The position numbers and the translations under genes are program-made. From Dallia pectoralis (lineage: Eukaryota; Chordata; Actinopteri; Esociformes; Umbridae): 64,000 nucleotides of DNA. The DNA lies in assembly GCA_029465975.1 (NCBI GenBank), contig CM055728.1, forward strand, positions 3,431,908 through 3,495,907, given 5' to 3'. Position 1 is the stretch's first letter; each line of letters starts with the position of its first letter. Shown here piece after piece: positions 12,101 through 22,000 of the stretch. The notes below the pieces were generated by a model that did not search any database, had not been told where the DNA came from, and worked only from the letters and a program-made list of their open reading frames with translations.

Positions 12101-15100
12101 ACATTATTTGTTATTTCTACATTTATTCATTTATTTATTCTTATGTCATATTTTGTCCTTCATAGCTTCAAGCTGCTTCCGTGTTCTACTTTGCCGACAT
12201 TTAACCAATAGCGTCTCTGCAACAAAGTGATGTCATGCCGCACGCGTTGCTGTTTCTGTGTGGAGTTCAAAGGGTCTAACTTTGCGCCACCGCATAACTA
12301 TAGATGTGTTATAAAATAATGAGAATATATATACATATATATCCGAGACCTGATCGGGAGGTAACGGCCGATTCCGATCGAGTCTGAAACCACGTGATCG
12401 GGCCCGATTTCCGATCACTTAATCTTAATCGGATCTGGACATCCCTACTTATAATCATCAAAATTAAAAGGAATGAACACTTGAAATATATCAGTCTGTG
12501 TGGAATGAATGTACACATTATACAAGTTTCACTTTTTGAATGAAATTGCTGAAATATATCAACTTTTTGATGATATTCTATGACCAGCACCTGTATATAT
12601 ATTTTTTGAGTGAGAACAGAAGCACTCCGTGTTGTTTTCAATTGTGGTTAATGGTGATATCGGTAAATTGGCTGCATCCCTAGTCCCAAAGATGTCACGT
12701 TTGTCTTGATTTTTACATGCTGTGTTCCCCTGAAGCAGTTTCCTAAACTGTCCATTTCCTCTGCTTTAGGAGGTGGAGAGGAGCAGGCTGCTGCCGCCAC
12801 TGTCTGTGCTCAGCTGTGTGTTCAGTTAGGCGGGGGAGACGAGGGTGAGGAAGGCTTTAAGATCCTCCGCCCTGTCCTCAGTGCCATCATGATTGACAAT
12901 GGCGCAAGCGTGGCGGCCCGCCAGAGCGTGAGTGTCTCCTTTGGTCTCTGTTGCCAGGCTTTACCTCTGGTTGTGCAAGTACTGGTGTCCGTTGATTTGT
13001 TTGTCATCTGTTGTGTTTTTCTCCCCACACGCAGTGTGCCAGAGCTCTGGGTATGTGCTGCTATGTGTCTGCCGCAGAAGATGGAGAGGTGAGGTTCTCC
13101 AGAAACCCTTTTTTATTTTCTGTTTAGTAGTGGAAACCGACTCACCTCAACGTTTGGGAATATCTGTGTCTTTCTCCGTGCTAGGACTTGGTGAAGTCGT
13201 TGAGCCACCTAGAGAGTGTATTTACTGCCTCCTACCCCAACCGTGAAGGCGTTCTGCCCATTCCGAAGGCGGGCGTGTCTGGTCTTCACAGCGCCGCCCT
13301 CCATGCCTGGACCCTGCTGGTCACCCTCTGCCCTGCCTCTCGCCTTACTGTGCTGCTGGACCTGTAAGTGACACAGACATGCGCTTGGATGTGTCTCAAA
13401 TACCCCCACCCCTGTTTCCTCATTTTGTGCTGTTGTACTGTATATTTGCCTAAAGCAGTGGACTTTATGTACACCTTCAGGATGGCCATCCATGGGCAGA
13501 GGAACAAACTGGGACCATCAATAGAAAATGAATAGAATCGTTAAGTGACTTTCTCTGTCTCTGCTACCCAGACATCTACCCAAACTACAGGCCTGCTTGG
13601 AGAGCAGCGACGTCAACTACAGAATAGCGGTGGGGGAGACCATAGCCTTACTGGTGGAACTGGCTAGAGATTTAGACAAGGTAGGTATTGCCTTCGGGAT
13701 AGTCTGTGTAACACATCTCCAGGCTGGTTTAGGATTTTTTCCTTTTTATATAAGATTTAATATGATAACATGGGCACAGAGTCACCTGGTCCTAGATCAG
13801 CAGTCTCATTTGGAGATGGAGAAAGAAAACATTCTTTCTCATACCTGTGTGTTTCCCCACGTAGGAATTTGAGTTGGAAGACTGCGACACACTATGCGAG
13901 TGCCTTAAGGGCCTGGCCACGGATGGTAACAAACACCGCGCCAAGAACGACCGTCGGAAACAGCGATCCATCTTTAGGGAGGTGCTACATTACATTGAGG
14001 TGAGGAACCAGAAGTCAACGGTCTCCAGTCACTGTGACAAATGCATGTTGATTTTGAAATGACCCCCCTATTCTATGCAGAATGAGGACTACACAGAGGA
14101 GAAGATCCGCTTTGGGGTAGAGGGCATCTACATCGACAGCTGGGTGCGCAGGAGGGTCTACGAAACTTTTAAAGAGGTGCTGGAGTCGGGAGTTAGACAC
14201 CACCTTCAGGTTTGAACAAATATGTATAAATATGAGGCATAAGTCTATAACTGTTTTTCTACCTGCATTTAGACCAGCTTTCTAATCTTTTTGGGCACAA
14301 GTCTATTTTTGTGCATTTGGCCCTTTTTAATGGGCCTTTTAACAAAATACATTTTAGCTGGTTTTGAATGTTTCTGTATCCTAAAGCTACTTCTAGAAAA
14401 ACAAATATTTAACTTATGAAATATCTTTGCCAGATACTCCTCGTGAGCAGTTTGGATAAAGGATTAAAGAGAGAATTATATTTCTGAATAGTTCTGCAAC
14501 CTTCCATTTGCTAAAAATGTACCTGTTGGAAATCTCAGATGTTTAATAGAGTATACTAATTATCTCAAATAAATCTATTTAGTTTATTACCCTTTTCTAC
14601 CTTCTGATTTATTTTTATTTTTGCTAATCAATGGGGTTGCCTGGTCTTTTCTTTTCAGTTTAACCCTTTGCTGAGGGACATATTTGGCTTGGGAGCCCCT
14701 CTGATACTGGATGCTTCAATCAAAGCCAGCAAGATATCCCGTTTTGAAAAGGTGAGCCCACAGTCTGATCTTAAAATTTTCAAACGTACCCCACAGCAGC
14801 AGATGACCACTCTTCATAAAACTCTATTTCTATAAACTATTACTCAATGCTTGTTGAAAGTAATATAGAGCTTATCGGGCTAAATAACAAAAAGATAGAT
14901 GGAAAATGATAATGCTATTTATCATCACCTTTTTTTTAATCACAGTCATAAGCCAAAATTAACATAAGCCAACTCAAAAGCATAGTGATGGGAATGTCTG
15001 GGTCTGTTGCTGCTTTTCCTTTTATGGACCTGGTTGAATGCACATACTTGAGAACAATTAATTCTGAAGCTGACCGTTAAAGCCAGACACATCGCACACC

Positions 15101-17770
15101 TTTTGCACAAATGGCTGTTCTGTTTAAAGCACTAGGAAAAGTCCCACAAAAAATGTTAGACTTATAAGTGAATGTAGAAGTTTGTCACTTCTAATGGAGC
15201 CACAAACGGTTAAATTGAGGGGTTCATATAACCTGCGTGAAGTTGGCCAATGCAAAAAGTCGGGAAATTAGTCTCAATCGTTTGTGCTCCGTTTGTGCAG
15301 CAAATATTTTCTTTTGTGCTGCTTTAGTTTTTTAGATATTAAAGAATACTTTATAGGTCATAATTAAGCCAAAATTGTCTCATGTGTTTGTGCTGGTTTG
15401 TGCAGTTAAAATTAGGGTTTGTGCTGTTGCTGTATTTTTTCTATTATACATTTTAATAGGGAAGGGTAGGGAATGAGTCCTTACTCCAAGTGAAGGAGTT
15501 CAAGTACCTCAGGGTCTTGTTCGCGAGTGAGGGAACAATGGAGCGTGAGATAGGTCGGAGGATCGGCGCAGCGGGGGCGGTGTTGCATTCGCTTCACCGC
15601 ACCGGTGTGACGAAAAGAGAGTTGAGCCGGAAGGCAAAGCTCTCGATCTACCGGTCAATCTTTGTTCCTACTCTCACCTATGGTCATGAAAGCTGGGTCA
15701 TGACCGAAAGAACGAGATCGCGGGTACAAGCGGCCGAAATGGGTTTTCTCAGAAAGGTGGCTGGCCTCTCCCTTAGGGATAGGGTGAGAAGCTCAGTCAT
15801 CCGAGAGGAACTCGGAGTAGAGCCGCTGCTCCTTTGCGTAGAAAGGAGCCAGTTGAGGGGGTTCGGGCATCTTGTACGAATGCCACCTGGGCGCCTCCCT
15901 AGAGAGGTGTTCCAGGCACGTCCAGCTGGGAGGAGACCTCGGTGAAGACCCAGGACTAGGTGGAGAGATTATATCTCCACACTGGCCTGGGAACGCCTCG
16001 GGATTCCCCAGTCAGAGCTGGCTAATGTTGCCCGGGAAAGGGAAGTTTGGGGTCCCCTGCTAGAGCTGCTACCCCCGCGACCCGACCCCGGATAAGCGGT
16101 TGAAGATGAGAGATGAGAGACATTTTAATAATGACCGATGACGTCACCAGCCACCCCTCTTACTCCAAATGAATTGACATTTGTCTCAATCGTTTGTGCG
16201 CCGTTTGTGCTGCTTTCGTTTTTCGATATTAAAGACAACTTTATAGTTAATTCTCAGGTCACTCAGCCCCCAACATGCTCAGAATAAACCCAAAATGGCA
16301 ACAATCATTTATGCATCATAAGCATTCTTTTGAGGAATGTGTAGAAGTCGAAAAATTCAACCCTATGTCATTATAGAACAGTCTTACTCGTACATGAACA
16401 TGTTCATACTAGGGCTGCAACTAACGATTATTTTTATAATCGATTAATCTGTCGATTATTTTTTTCGATGAATCGGATAAAAAGCATTAATATCCAACCC
16501 TTTACTGAAAAACAGAACTGACATTTCAAAACATTTTCAGAAAGTGCACAAACAGGTTGCTCCTTGAACATCCCTGAGCTAATGAATAATAAATAAAGTG
16601 CACAACAATGTTTATTTTTATTAAGGTCCTAACCTGTCAAAACAATAAATAATTTATAAAAAAATTAAGAAAAATACAATTCAGAAAACTTAAAAAGATT
16701 TGCTGGAACCTCAGAACTGATTCACTACACTCACAGACGCGCACAGTCACAAAACTCTCACTCACAGACGCGCACACACAAACTCTCCGCATCATGCACT
16801 CCAACGTGTATACGTTTAAGGTGCTGTATCATCACCGTGGTGCTTCCGTGCCATGTCATGTCGCTTTTACATATCTTGCAATTAACTCACTTTTTCAATG
16901 TGTTTAGTGTGAAATGCTCCCACACTTTGGATGACTTCGGTCAAACTGATTTTGCTGACTCCGCCATCAGAACAACGTTACGGCTCCGCACCGCACTCAA
17001 CTCAATTGCTTTTATCTCCGCAACTGAGTGGCGTGTCGTGCGACACAACGTGTCGATAATGAAATTCGTTGCAAACTTTTTAATTATCAATTTTTATCGA
17101 TTTTATCAATTCGTTTTTGCAGCCCTAGTTTATACTGGTAATGTCAAATATACAAATACCGAAGCAGCACAAACGGCGCACAAACGATTGAGACAAATTA
17201 TGTATAATATAAGAAATACAGCAACAGCACAAACCCTAATTTTAACTGCACAAACGGAGCACAAACGATCAACACTATTTTGGCTTGATTCTGAGATTGT
17301 GGGGGGCTGAGTGACCCCTGAATGACCTATCAAGTATTATTTAATATAAAAAAAACTAAAGCAGCACAAACTATTGAGAAAAATATTTGCTGCACAAACG
17401 ATTGAGACTAATTTCCCGACGTTTTGCATTGGGTGGGGGGCCAACTTCACGCAGGTGTTCATATATCTTTGCACACAACACCCTCACATCACATGAAATG
17501 ATCAGTCAAAATATATTGTAGGTTTTTATTTGTATTATTTGTAATGTGTTTTACAAAATGGACATGCATATGGTAGATGCCATATGAGAGCTGTCTTATT
17601 AAAGGCATACAAGTCTGTTTTGCTTTACTAGTACCAAGACATGTTATGTTTTTTCCTTGGTCTAACATGTTCATTTTCTTCCATTGCAGCATCTGTACAA
17701 CTCTGCGCAATTCAAAGCCAGGACTAAAATACGGAACAAAGTGCGGGACAAGAGAGCAGATGTCATGTGA
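5997..17770 (+). CDS. ifrd2: interferon-related developmental regulator 2 (5' exon not found)
   Basis: Eleven exons were assembled by splice sites and similarity to IFRD2: 5997-6113, 6205-6292, 7694-7818, 12770-12927, 13035-13088, 13185-13363, 13572-13680, 13865-13999, 14081-14209, 14659-14751, 17690-17770. All have AG/GT borders and compatible phases, giving 421 residues before the TGA at 17768. The first exon enters in phase 2, so an upstream exon with the ATG is missing. Diagnostic stretches are LMERRLTISDCLERSLRKG, GETIALLVELARDL, GLATDGNKHRAK, DIFGLGAPLILDA and the basic C-terminus ending RDKRADVM. The family is an all-helical armadillo/HEAT-like fold; mammalian members act as transcriptional co-regulators, and IFRD2 has been found on inactive ribosomes. 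GETIALL..ELARDL and RDIFGLG favour IFRD2 over IFRD1. No frameshift or stop was seen. Confidence 0.93.
6621..6960. mobile_element. hAT-like left end in ifrd2 intron
   Basis: TAGGGCTGGGCGATATGG starts a typical fish hAT terminus, followed by AT-rich 'ATCGATAAT' repeats. A matching right end was not found. Degenerate ATATCG/CAATAT sequence at 8535-8610 may be the other end of a relative. No coding sequence is visible. Confidence 0.4.
8373..8492 (+). pseudogene. BED zinc-finger fragment of a hAT transposase
   Basis: The frame reads VLCKTCGMVIHRARGN, then LFSRLKNHHKPL and a stop at 8490. The C-x2-C ... H-x-H spacing is that of a BED finger (usually CKxC ... NLxxHLKxHH). It is an isolated DNA-binding exon of a ZBED-type transposase. 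It lies on the sense strand of an ifrd2 intron, but nothing suggests it is spliced into ifrd2. Around it (8160-8300) are two diverged copies of a motif containing GTGACGTATGTGTGAAC. Confidence 0.6.
8729..9685. mobile_element. ISL2EU-like element with THAP fragment
   Basis: Inverted termini TGACCCTTCGCTAAGCCACG at 8729 and CGTGGCTTAGCGAAGGGTCA finishing at 9685 are a perfect match over 20 bases. The flanks are AT (8727-8728) and AT (9686-9687), a 2-bp duplication. As I recall, 2-bp AT duplications and a THAP-bearing protein fit the ISL2EU superfamily; the assignment is tentative. The element is about 957 bp and non-autonomous. It landed exactly at the left terminus of the hAT that starts at 9688. 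Confidence 0.65.
9394..9582 (-). pseudogene. THAP-domain fragment
   Basis: The - strand encodes a protein start, MPTHCAYGFCKSD, then EVEFFPFPKPKTQGEKC. This matches the opening of the C2CH THAP DNA-binding finger (M-P-x-x-C-x2-x-x-C ... F-x-F-P). Only the first zinc-binding half remains; the AVPTIF-like end of the domain is absent. It is the remnant gene of the enclosing 8729-9685 element. Confidence 0.55.
11299..11607. mobile_element. short hAT element (MITE) with tRNA-like core
   Basis: The ends are CAGGGACGGACTGG at 11299 and CCAGTCCGCCCCTG finishing at 11607. Flanks are ATACTACC (11291-11298) and CTACTACC (11608-11615), 7 of 8 matching. It is 309 bp long and carries a tRNA-like sequence on the - strand. 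Confidence 0.75.
11466..11538 (-). other. tRNA-derived sequence
   Basis: Read on the - strand, the stretch begins ATCTG and ends CAGAT, which could pair as an acceptor-like stem. It contains TGGTTAGTGCGC (A-box-like) and GGTTCGATTCC (a perfect B box with TTCGATT loop). The anticodon arm is poorly formed and no CCA follows. I read it as a tRNA pseudogene or SINE head captured in the hAT, not a functional tRNA. Confidence 0.35.
12606..12769. other. end of large ifrd2 intron
   Basis: This is non-coding intron sequence with a hAT-like right end (GGCTGCATCCCTA, ending near 12682) just before the branch and pyrimidine region of the exon at 12770. No other feature was recognised. Confidence 0.35.
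15459..16119 (+). mobile_element. 5'-truncated non-LTR retrotransposon (LINE)
   Basis: The insert is flanked by an 11-bp duplication, ACATTTTAATA, at 15448-15458 and 16120-16130. It keeps the last part of the reverse-transcriptase ORF: KEFKYLRVLFASEG, SRKAKLSIYRSIFVPTLTYG, then HLVRMPPGRLPREVFQARPA, with a stop where the frame breaks near 15945. The 3' tail has GGATAAGCGGTTGAAGATG and short GAGA-type repeats. It is the jockey/Rex-like group common in fish. The piece at 26910-27520 belongs to the same family. Confidence 0.85.
16410..17127. mobile_element. hAT element (TAGGGCTGCAACTAACG family)
   Basis: Left end TAGGGCTGCAACTAACG at 16410, right end TCGTTTTTGCAGCCCTA finishing at 17127, both with ATCGAT-rich subtermini. 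Flanks are GTTCATAC (16402-16409) and GTTTATAC (17128-17135), 7 of 8 matching. A second copy of the family is at 24701-25230. Non-autonomous. Confidence 0.82.
17690..17770 (+). CDS. ifrd2: ifrd2 last coding exon
   Basis: The acceptor TTCCATTGCAG is followed by a basic stretch, HLYNSAQFKARTKIRNKVRD, ending KRADVM and TGA (17768-17770). The KARTK...RDKRAD tail is the conserved C-terminus of IFRD1/IFRD2. Confidence 0.9.
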   Translation, partial: HLYNSAQFKARTKIRNKVRDKRADVM

Positions 17771-18870
17771 GGATTGAAGGAGAGGACCTGAAGGGATGTG
17801 CTGTGGCCCGATTGACCCCCACCCCCCAGGAAGGGAACAGCGCTGGGGTGCTTTTATCGAAGCAATGTGCAGATTGCTGCAGACAGGATTTAATTCAATA
17901 GATATTACATCATTTCCTATTGAAAATGGCAAACACTGCAATAGGAATTGTGTCCCTGATGCATTTCTTGACAAGCTGTTTTCCAATTATTATTTTCTAT
18001 AAAATACACGGTATGTTTCCATTTCCAAAACAATTTGCACTGTGAAAGCATATAGTGTAACCAAAAGTAGTCCAGTTAACGTGTGAATGCAGTATCCAGT
18101 TACTACATGTGCTAATTTTTTGTCACTGCCCCTGGTTCAGAATACAACGCCCATTATGTAGCCTGATTTATTTATTTTTTTTAACCAATGTGATCTATTT
18201 TGAACCCACTACAAAATATATTTACAGGAGACACATTCGCCAGATAAAAGAACTCTTTAAGCTGTCTGTTTTGCATCATATATTTCTATAGGGACATTCT
18301 GCAACTCTGCACTCACTGAAAAGGCCTCTATCCTTAACTGCCATCCAGCTCCTCGAACCTCATCTCACAGGCCCCAAATGACTGCTGCCAAAACAGGAAC
18401 GTTGCAAACAATGCAAATGTGTTTTTTTTTTTAATTAATTACCACAACTATACTATTACACCTAGGTGATGTTTGAAAGAACTTAATGGTGAGTTATAGT
18501 ACTTTTAATAATATTTTGGAATATTATATAATTTATTTATGGTAATGTGTTGCTTTCTAATTTATTGAAAGTGGGAGAACAGTACACAATTAAAAAAACA
18601 TTCTGTTTACAAATATGGTGAGAACATGAAGACAAATCTGATTGATAGTTTTTCATGTATATTTTTATCCAGGTCTGTTGTGGAAATAACCAACACGTAC
18701 TGTTTATGCATACAAGAAGTGCACTCAAACATGGGACAAAACATGAACAGTTATGTGGTATTTATTTTCCAAGATTGCCATGTATTTTAAGCAATGCTGT
18801 GCCCAAAGTATAAAGAAAATGAATTGATTATGGATAGATGAACTGTAATAAAAAACACTCACAATAAGTT
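17771..18870 (+). terminator. ifrd2 3' UTR and polyadenylation site
   Basis: About 1.1 kb of AT-rich sequence without coding signals follows the stop codon. AATAAA at 18847-18852, followed by a GT/T-rich stretch (AAGTTTCTCTTGTC), is the most likely poly(A) signal. apeh begins only about 180 bp further on. Confidence 0.6.
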
Positions 18871-19052
18871 TCTCTTGTCAATGACGTTTCTTAAGTGTCT
18901 TGAGGGATTTTAGCAATGATTTCAATTGCAATATTTATTGTGTTAATGTACACACATCTCATTCGGGATTTTGCATGTGTTTCTGCTACCTCGTGCGGTT
19001 GGTCTTTTCCATAACACCCTCTTGATAAAATGGTATCATCCTAGGTGTAAAC
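18871..19052 (+). promoter_or_regulatory. short ifrd2-apeh intergenic region, probable apeh promoter
   Basis: Only about 180 bp separate the ifrd2 poly(A) signal from the apeh ATG, so the apeh promoter must lie here or in the ifrd2 3' UTR. An imperfect TATA-like GATAAAATGG sits at 19024-19033, too close to the ATG for certainty. No CpG-rich island is visible. Confidence 0.35.
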
Positions 19053-19064
19053 ATGGAGTCCCTG
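19053..19064 (+). CDS. apeh: apeh exon 1 (MESL)
   Basis: ATGGAGTCCCTG is followed by a consensus donor GTAAGA. Joined to exon 2 it keeps phase, and the distance to the conserved LFREYSR segment equals that in the mammalian protein (28 residues to the shared SA) to within one residue. The alternative start is ATG 20807 inside exon 2, which would shorten the protein by six residues. Confidence 0.6.
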
Positions 19065-22000
19065 GTAAGACGCACTTAAGTGTATTTTTGTGGCTCGTCT
19101 TATTTAAGTAAATTTTACAAACCATTTAAGTGTATTTTAACTTAAATAAATCTAAAATTAACGAGTGTTCGCATACGCTCAGTCACACGTGTTCGCCCTG
19201 TGAAGCATATTGAATATATCGCTAGTTTATACAAACCTAGTTTAATACAAATGACGTGTTTATAAGTCCGTGGAGAGTTTGGGGACTGTTAACTGATGCT
19301 ATACTCATAGGATCCCGGTGCTATTAGCACACTGCTAACTGATGCTATACTCCTAGGACAGCTAACTGATGCTATACTCCTAGGACAGCTAACTGATGCT
19401 ATACTCCTAGGACTCTCCTAGGACTGCTAACTGATGCTATACTCCTAGGACTCAAGACTGTTAACTGACGCTATTCTCCTAGGACTGCTAACTGATGCTA
19501 TTCTCCTAGGACTGCTAACTGATGCTATTCTCCTAGGACTGCTAACTGATGCTATTCTCCTAGGACAGCTAACTGATGCTATTCTCCTAGGACTCTCCTA
19601 GGACTGCTAACTGATGCTATTCTCCTAGGACTGCTAACTGATGCTATTCTCCTAGGACTCTCCTAGGACTGCTAACTGATGCTATTCTCCTAGGACAGCT
19701 AACTGATGCTATTCTCCTAGGACTCTCCTAGGACTGCTAACTGATGCTATTCTCCTAGGACTCTCCTAGGACTGCTAACTGATGCTATTCTCCTAGGACT
19801 GCTAACTGATGCTATTCTCCTAGGACTCTCCTAGGACTGCTAACTGATGCTATTCTCCTAGGACAGCTAACTGATGCTATTCTCCTAGGACTCTCCTAGG
19901 ACTGCTAACTGATGCTATTCTCCTAGGACTGCTAACTGATGCTATTCTCCTAGGACTGCTAACTGATGCTATTCTCCTAGGACTGCTAACTGATGCTATT
20001 CTCCTAGGACTGCTAACTGATGCTATTCTCCTAGGACTGCTAACTGATGCTATTCTCCTAGGACTGCTAACTGATGCTATTCTCCTAGGACTGCTAACTG
20101 ATGCTATTCTCCTAGGACTGCTAACTGATGCTATTCTCCTAGGACAGCTAACTGATGCTATTCTCCTAGGACTGCTAACTGATGCTATACTCCTAGGACA
20201 GCTAACTGATGCTATACTCCTAGGACTGCTAACTGATGCTATACTCCTAGGACTCTCCTAGGACTGCTAACCGATGCTATACTCCTAGGACTCTCCTAGG
20301 ACTGCTAACTGATGCTATACTCATAGGACTCTCCTAGGACAGCTAACTGATGCTATTCTCCTAGGACTGCTAACTGATGCTATTCTCCTAGGACTGCTAA
20401 CTGATGCTATACTCCTAGGACTGCTAACTGATGCTATTCTCCTAGGACTGCTAACTGATGCTATACTCCTAGGACTGCTAACTGATGCTATTCTCCTAGG
20501 ACTGCTAACTGATGCTATACTGCTAACTGATGCTATACTCCTAGGACTCTCCTAGGACTGCTAACTGATGCTATACTCATAGGACTCTCCTAGGACAGCT
20601 AACTGATGCTATTCTCCTAGGACTGCTAACTGATGCTATTCTCCTAGGACTGCTAACTGATGCTATACTCCTAGGACTGCTAACTGATGCTATTCTCCTA
20701 GGACTGCTAACTGATGCTATACTCCTAGGACTGCTAACTGATGCTATTCTCCTAGGACTGCTAACTGATGCTATACTGCTAACTGATGCTATACTCTTAG
20801 GCACGAATGGATCCTGGTGCTATTAACACATTGTTTCGAGAATATAGTAGGCACCCCATCCCCATGTCTGCCTTCTTGACGCCGTTTCATGGAAATATAT
20901 TGAACGGCACCACGTACACCTTATCGACAGGTGAGCTAGCTTAACACTCGTGAGATCAAACCTATCCAACAGCTGATATGTCTATTTTTAACTATGCATC
21001 TCTTGTCGCGTTGTTTGTGTTTTGCTCTGTCTGCACTGTTCGTATACATTCTAAAATGTGTGTAATAAATGTTGAGGCTATGGGTCAGAACAAATTCCTT
21101 TTGTGTAAACTTAGCGAAATAAACTTCATTCTAAAAATATTTTGACTGCATGATGTAAGCGCTTGTTTATTTAGTTTTAAAGTTGAATACCCTATTATCT
21201 GTTCCATCTGCAACTGTCAAGAGTGGACTCAGAGTGAGACAGTCAGGGGAGCCAGACTGCAATACGCCCAGCAATGGATACTGATACAGAAGAACAATAA
21301 AGAGACAGACATTGACATCCTACCCCCAAGCCCAGGCAGCCATGTACATGGACAGTAAGTAAACAGACACTTTCACCACTTTCATTTACTCTTCACCCCT
21401 GTGTCTGGTGCCATTACGATACATTAGTATGCCTGTTTCAAAGCTTTTTTTCATTTAGACTGCTGAGTTCATATTCCCCTACTGGAGATCTGAAGGCTGT
21501 TGTCAGGGAGACCAACATTCAGGGACTGGGACATCAGTTCCTAGAGGTAAGACAGACGGTGTTTGTTAGTTCTGTCAGCAACAGCACTATGCGTCACTGC
21601 TGTCTTGCCTCAGGTTGGTCCCTGGATGGTAGTACAAATGTTTTTGAAAGTAGTTGTGAAAGGCCAGTAGCATTAACTTATTAATATTGAATCCCAATGC
21701 TTCTGAGAGACTTTAGAATGTACCCCTGCTTCAGTGAAGGTATGCCCTTAGTAAAAATGGGTACAATTTGCACGGGTTTGGTTTTTAAACAAATATTTTT
21801 AATTTTCAGGTATGGAGCAACTATGGTATAAAAAAAGTCATTGATCTCACAGCTCTCAACAAACACAGACGAGTGTATGAGGATGGTAAGGCCTTTTGTT
21901 TCACAGTTTGCTGCAAATCTGACTTCTCTTGGCTGTTGAAGGAAAGTATTTTCATTGCAAAGATACTGACGAATGACAAAAAAACACCACTAGCCACCAG

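Larger units (their letters stand above)
9893..12164 (+). mobile_element. IS3EU-like DNA transposon, 6-bp target duplication
   Basis: The ends are TATGAAGGACAAA at 9893 and an inverted TTTGTCCTTCATA finishing at 12164, flanked by identical GCTTCA at 9887-9892 and 12165-12170. The inverted repeats run on for some 300 bp as A/T-rich arms with repeated ATAAATACA-type words. Inside is a gene with the same kind of helix-turn-helix N-terminus as integrase-type transposases. The 6-bp duplication and TATG start are shared with the element at 39161. From memory these fit the IS3EU superfamily; a Repbase comparison would settle it. Confidence 0.65.
9688..12447. mobile_element. hAT element hosting an IS3EU-like insertion
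   Basis: The left terminus TAGTGATGTCCTGATCAGG at 9688 pairs with the inverted right end ATCTGGACATCCCTA finishing at 12447. The target duplication is GTTATAAT (8721-8728, now separated by the ISL2EU-like insertion) and CTTATAAT (12448-12455), 7 of 8 matching. Its target is the R1 repeat. Most of its present length is the element at 9893-12164. Confidence 0.75.
8632..12605 (-). repeat. interspersed repeat R1, split by nested transposons
   Basis: Sequence at 8632-8728 and 12448-12605 corresponds, in reverse orientation, to one repeat present at 27521-27731 and 63890-64000 (shared words: TCAGTATCTCAGAAAATTAG, AAAAGTGAAACTTG). The two halves are separated by a hAT with an ISL2EU-like element against its left end. 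The family is common in fish genomes, but I cannot name it from sequence alone. Confidence 0.6.
15231..17456. mobile_element. DNA transposon with 9-bp target duplication, superfamily uncertain
   Basis: Inverted termini begin ACCTGCGTGAAGTTGGCC at 15231 and end as the complement at 17456. The element is flanked by identical GTTCATATA (15222-15230 and 17457-17465). The subterminal arms carry many copies of GCACAAACGATTGAGAC-like words in both orientations, extending the inverted repeats to over 150 bp. A 9-bp duplication is typical of Mutator-like elements, but the termini are not ones I recognise and no transposase remains. The interior is taken up by a LINE (15459-16119) and a hAT (16410-17127). 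It fills most of the last ifrd2 intron. Confidence 0.65.

Noticed and set aside
5997..17770. Assignment of the first gene to IFRD1 instead of IFRD2
   Set aside because: GETIALLxELARDL, RDIFGLG and the neighbouring apeh gene agree better with IFRD2; IFRD1 has GESLALLFELARG and a longer C-terminus ending GEFF.
20577..20804. A - strand frame reading repeated SPRRIASVS
   Set aside because: Repeat translation of the 27-bp minisatellite. No homologue and no promoter context.
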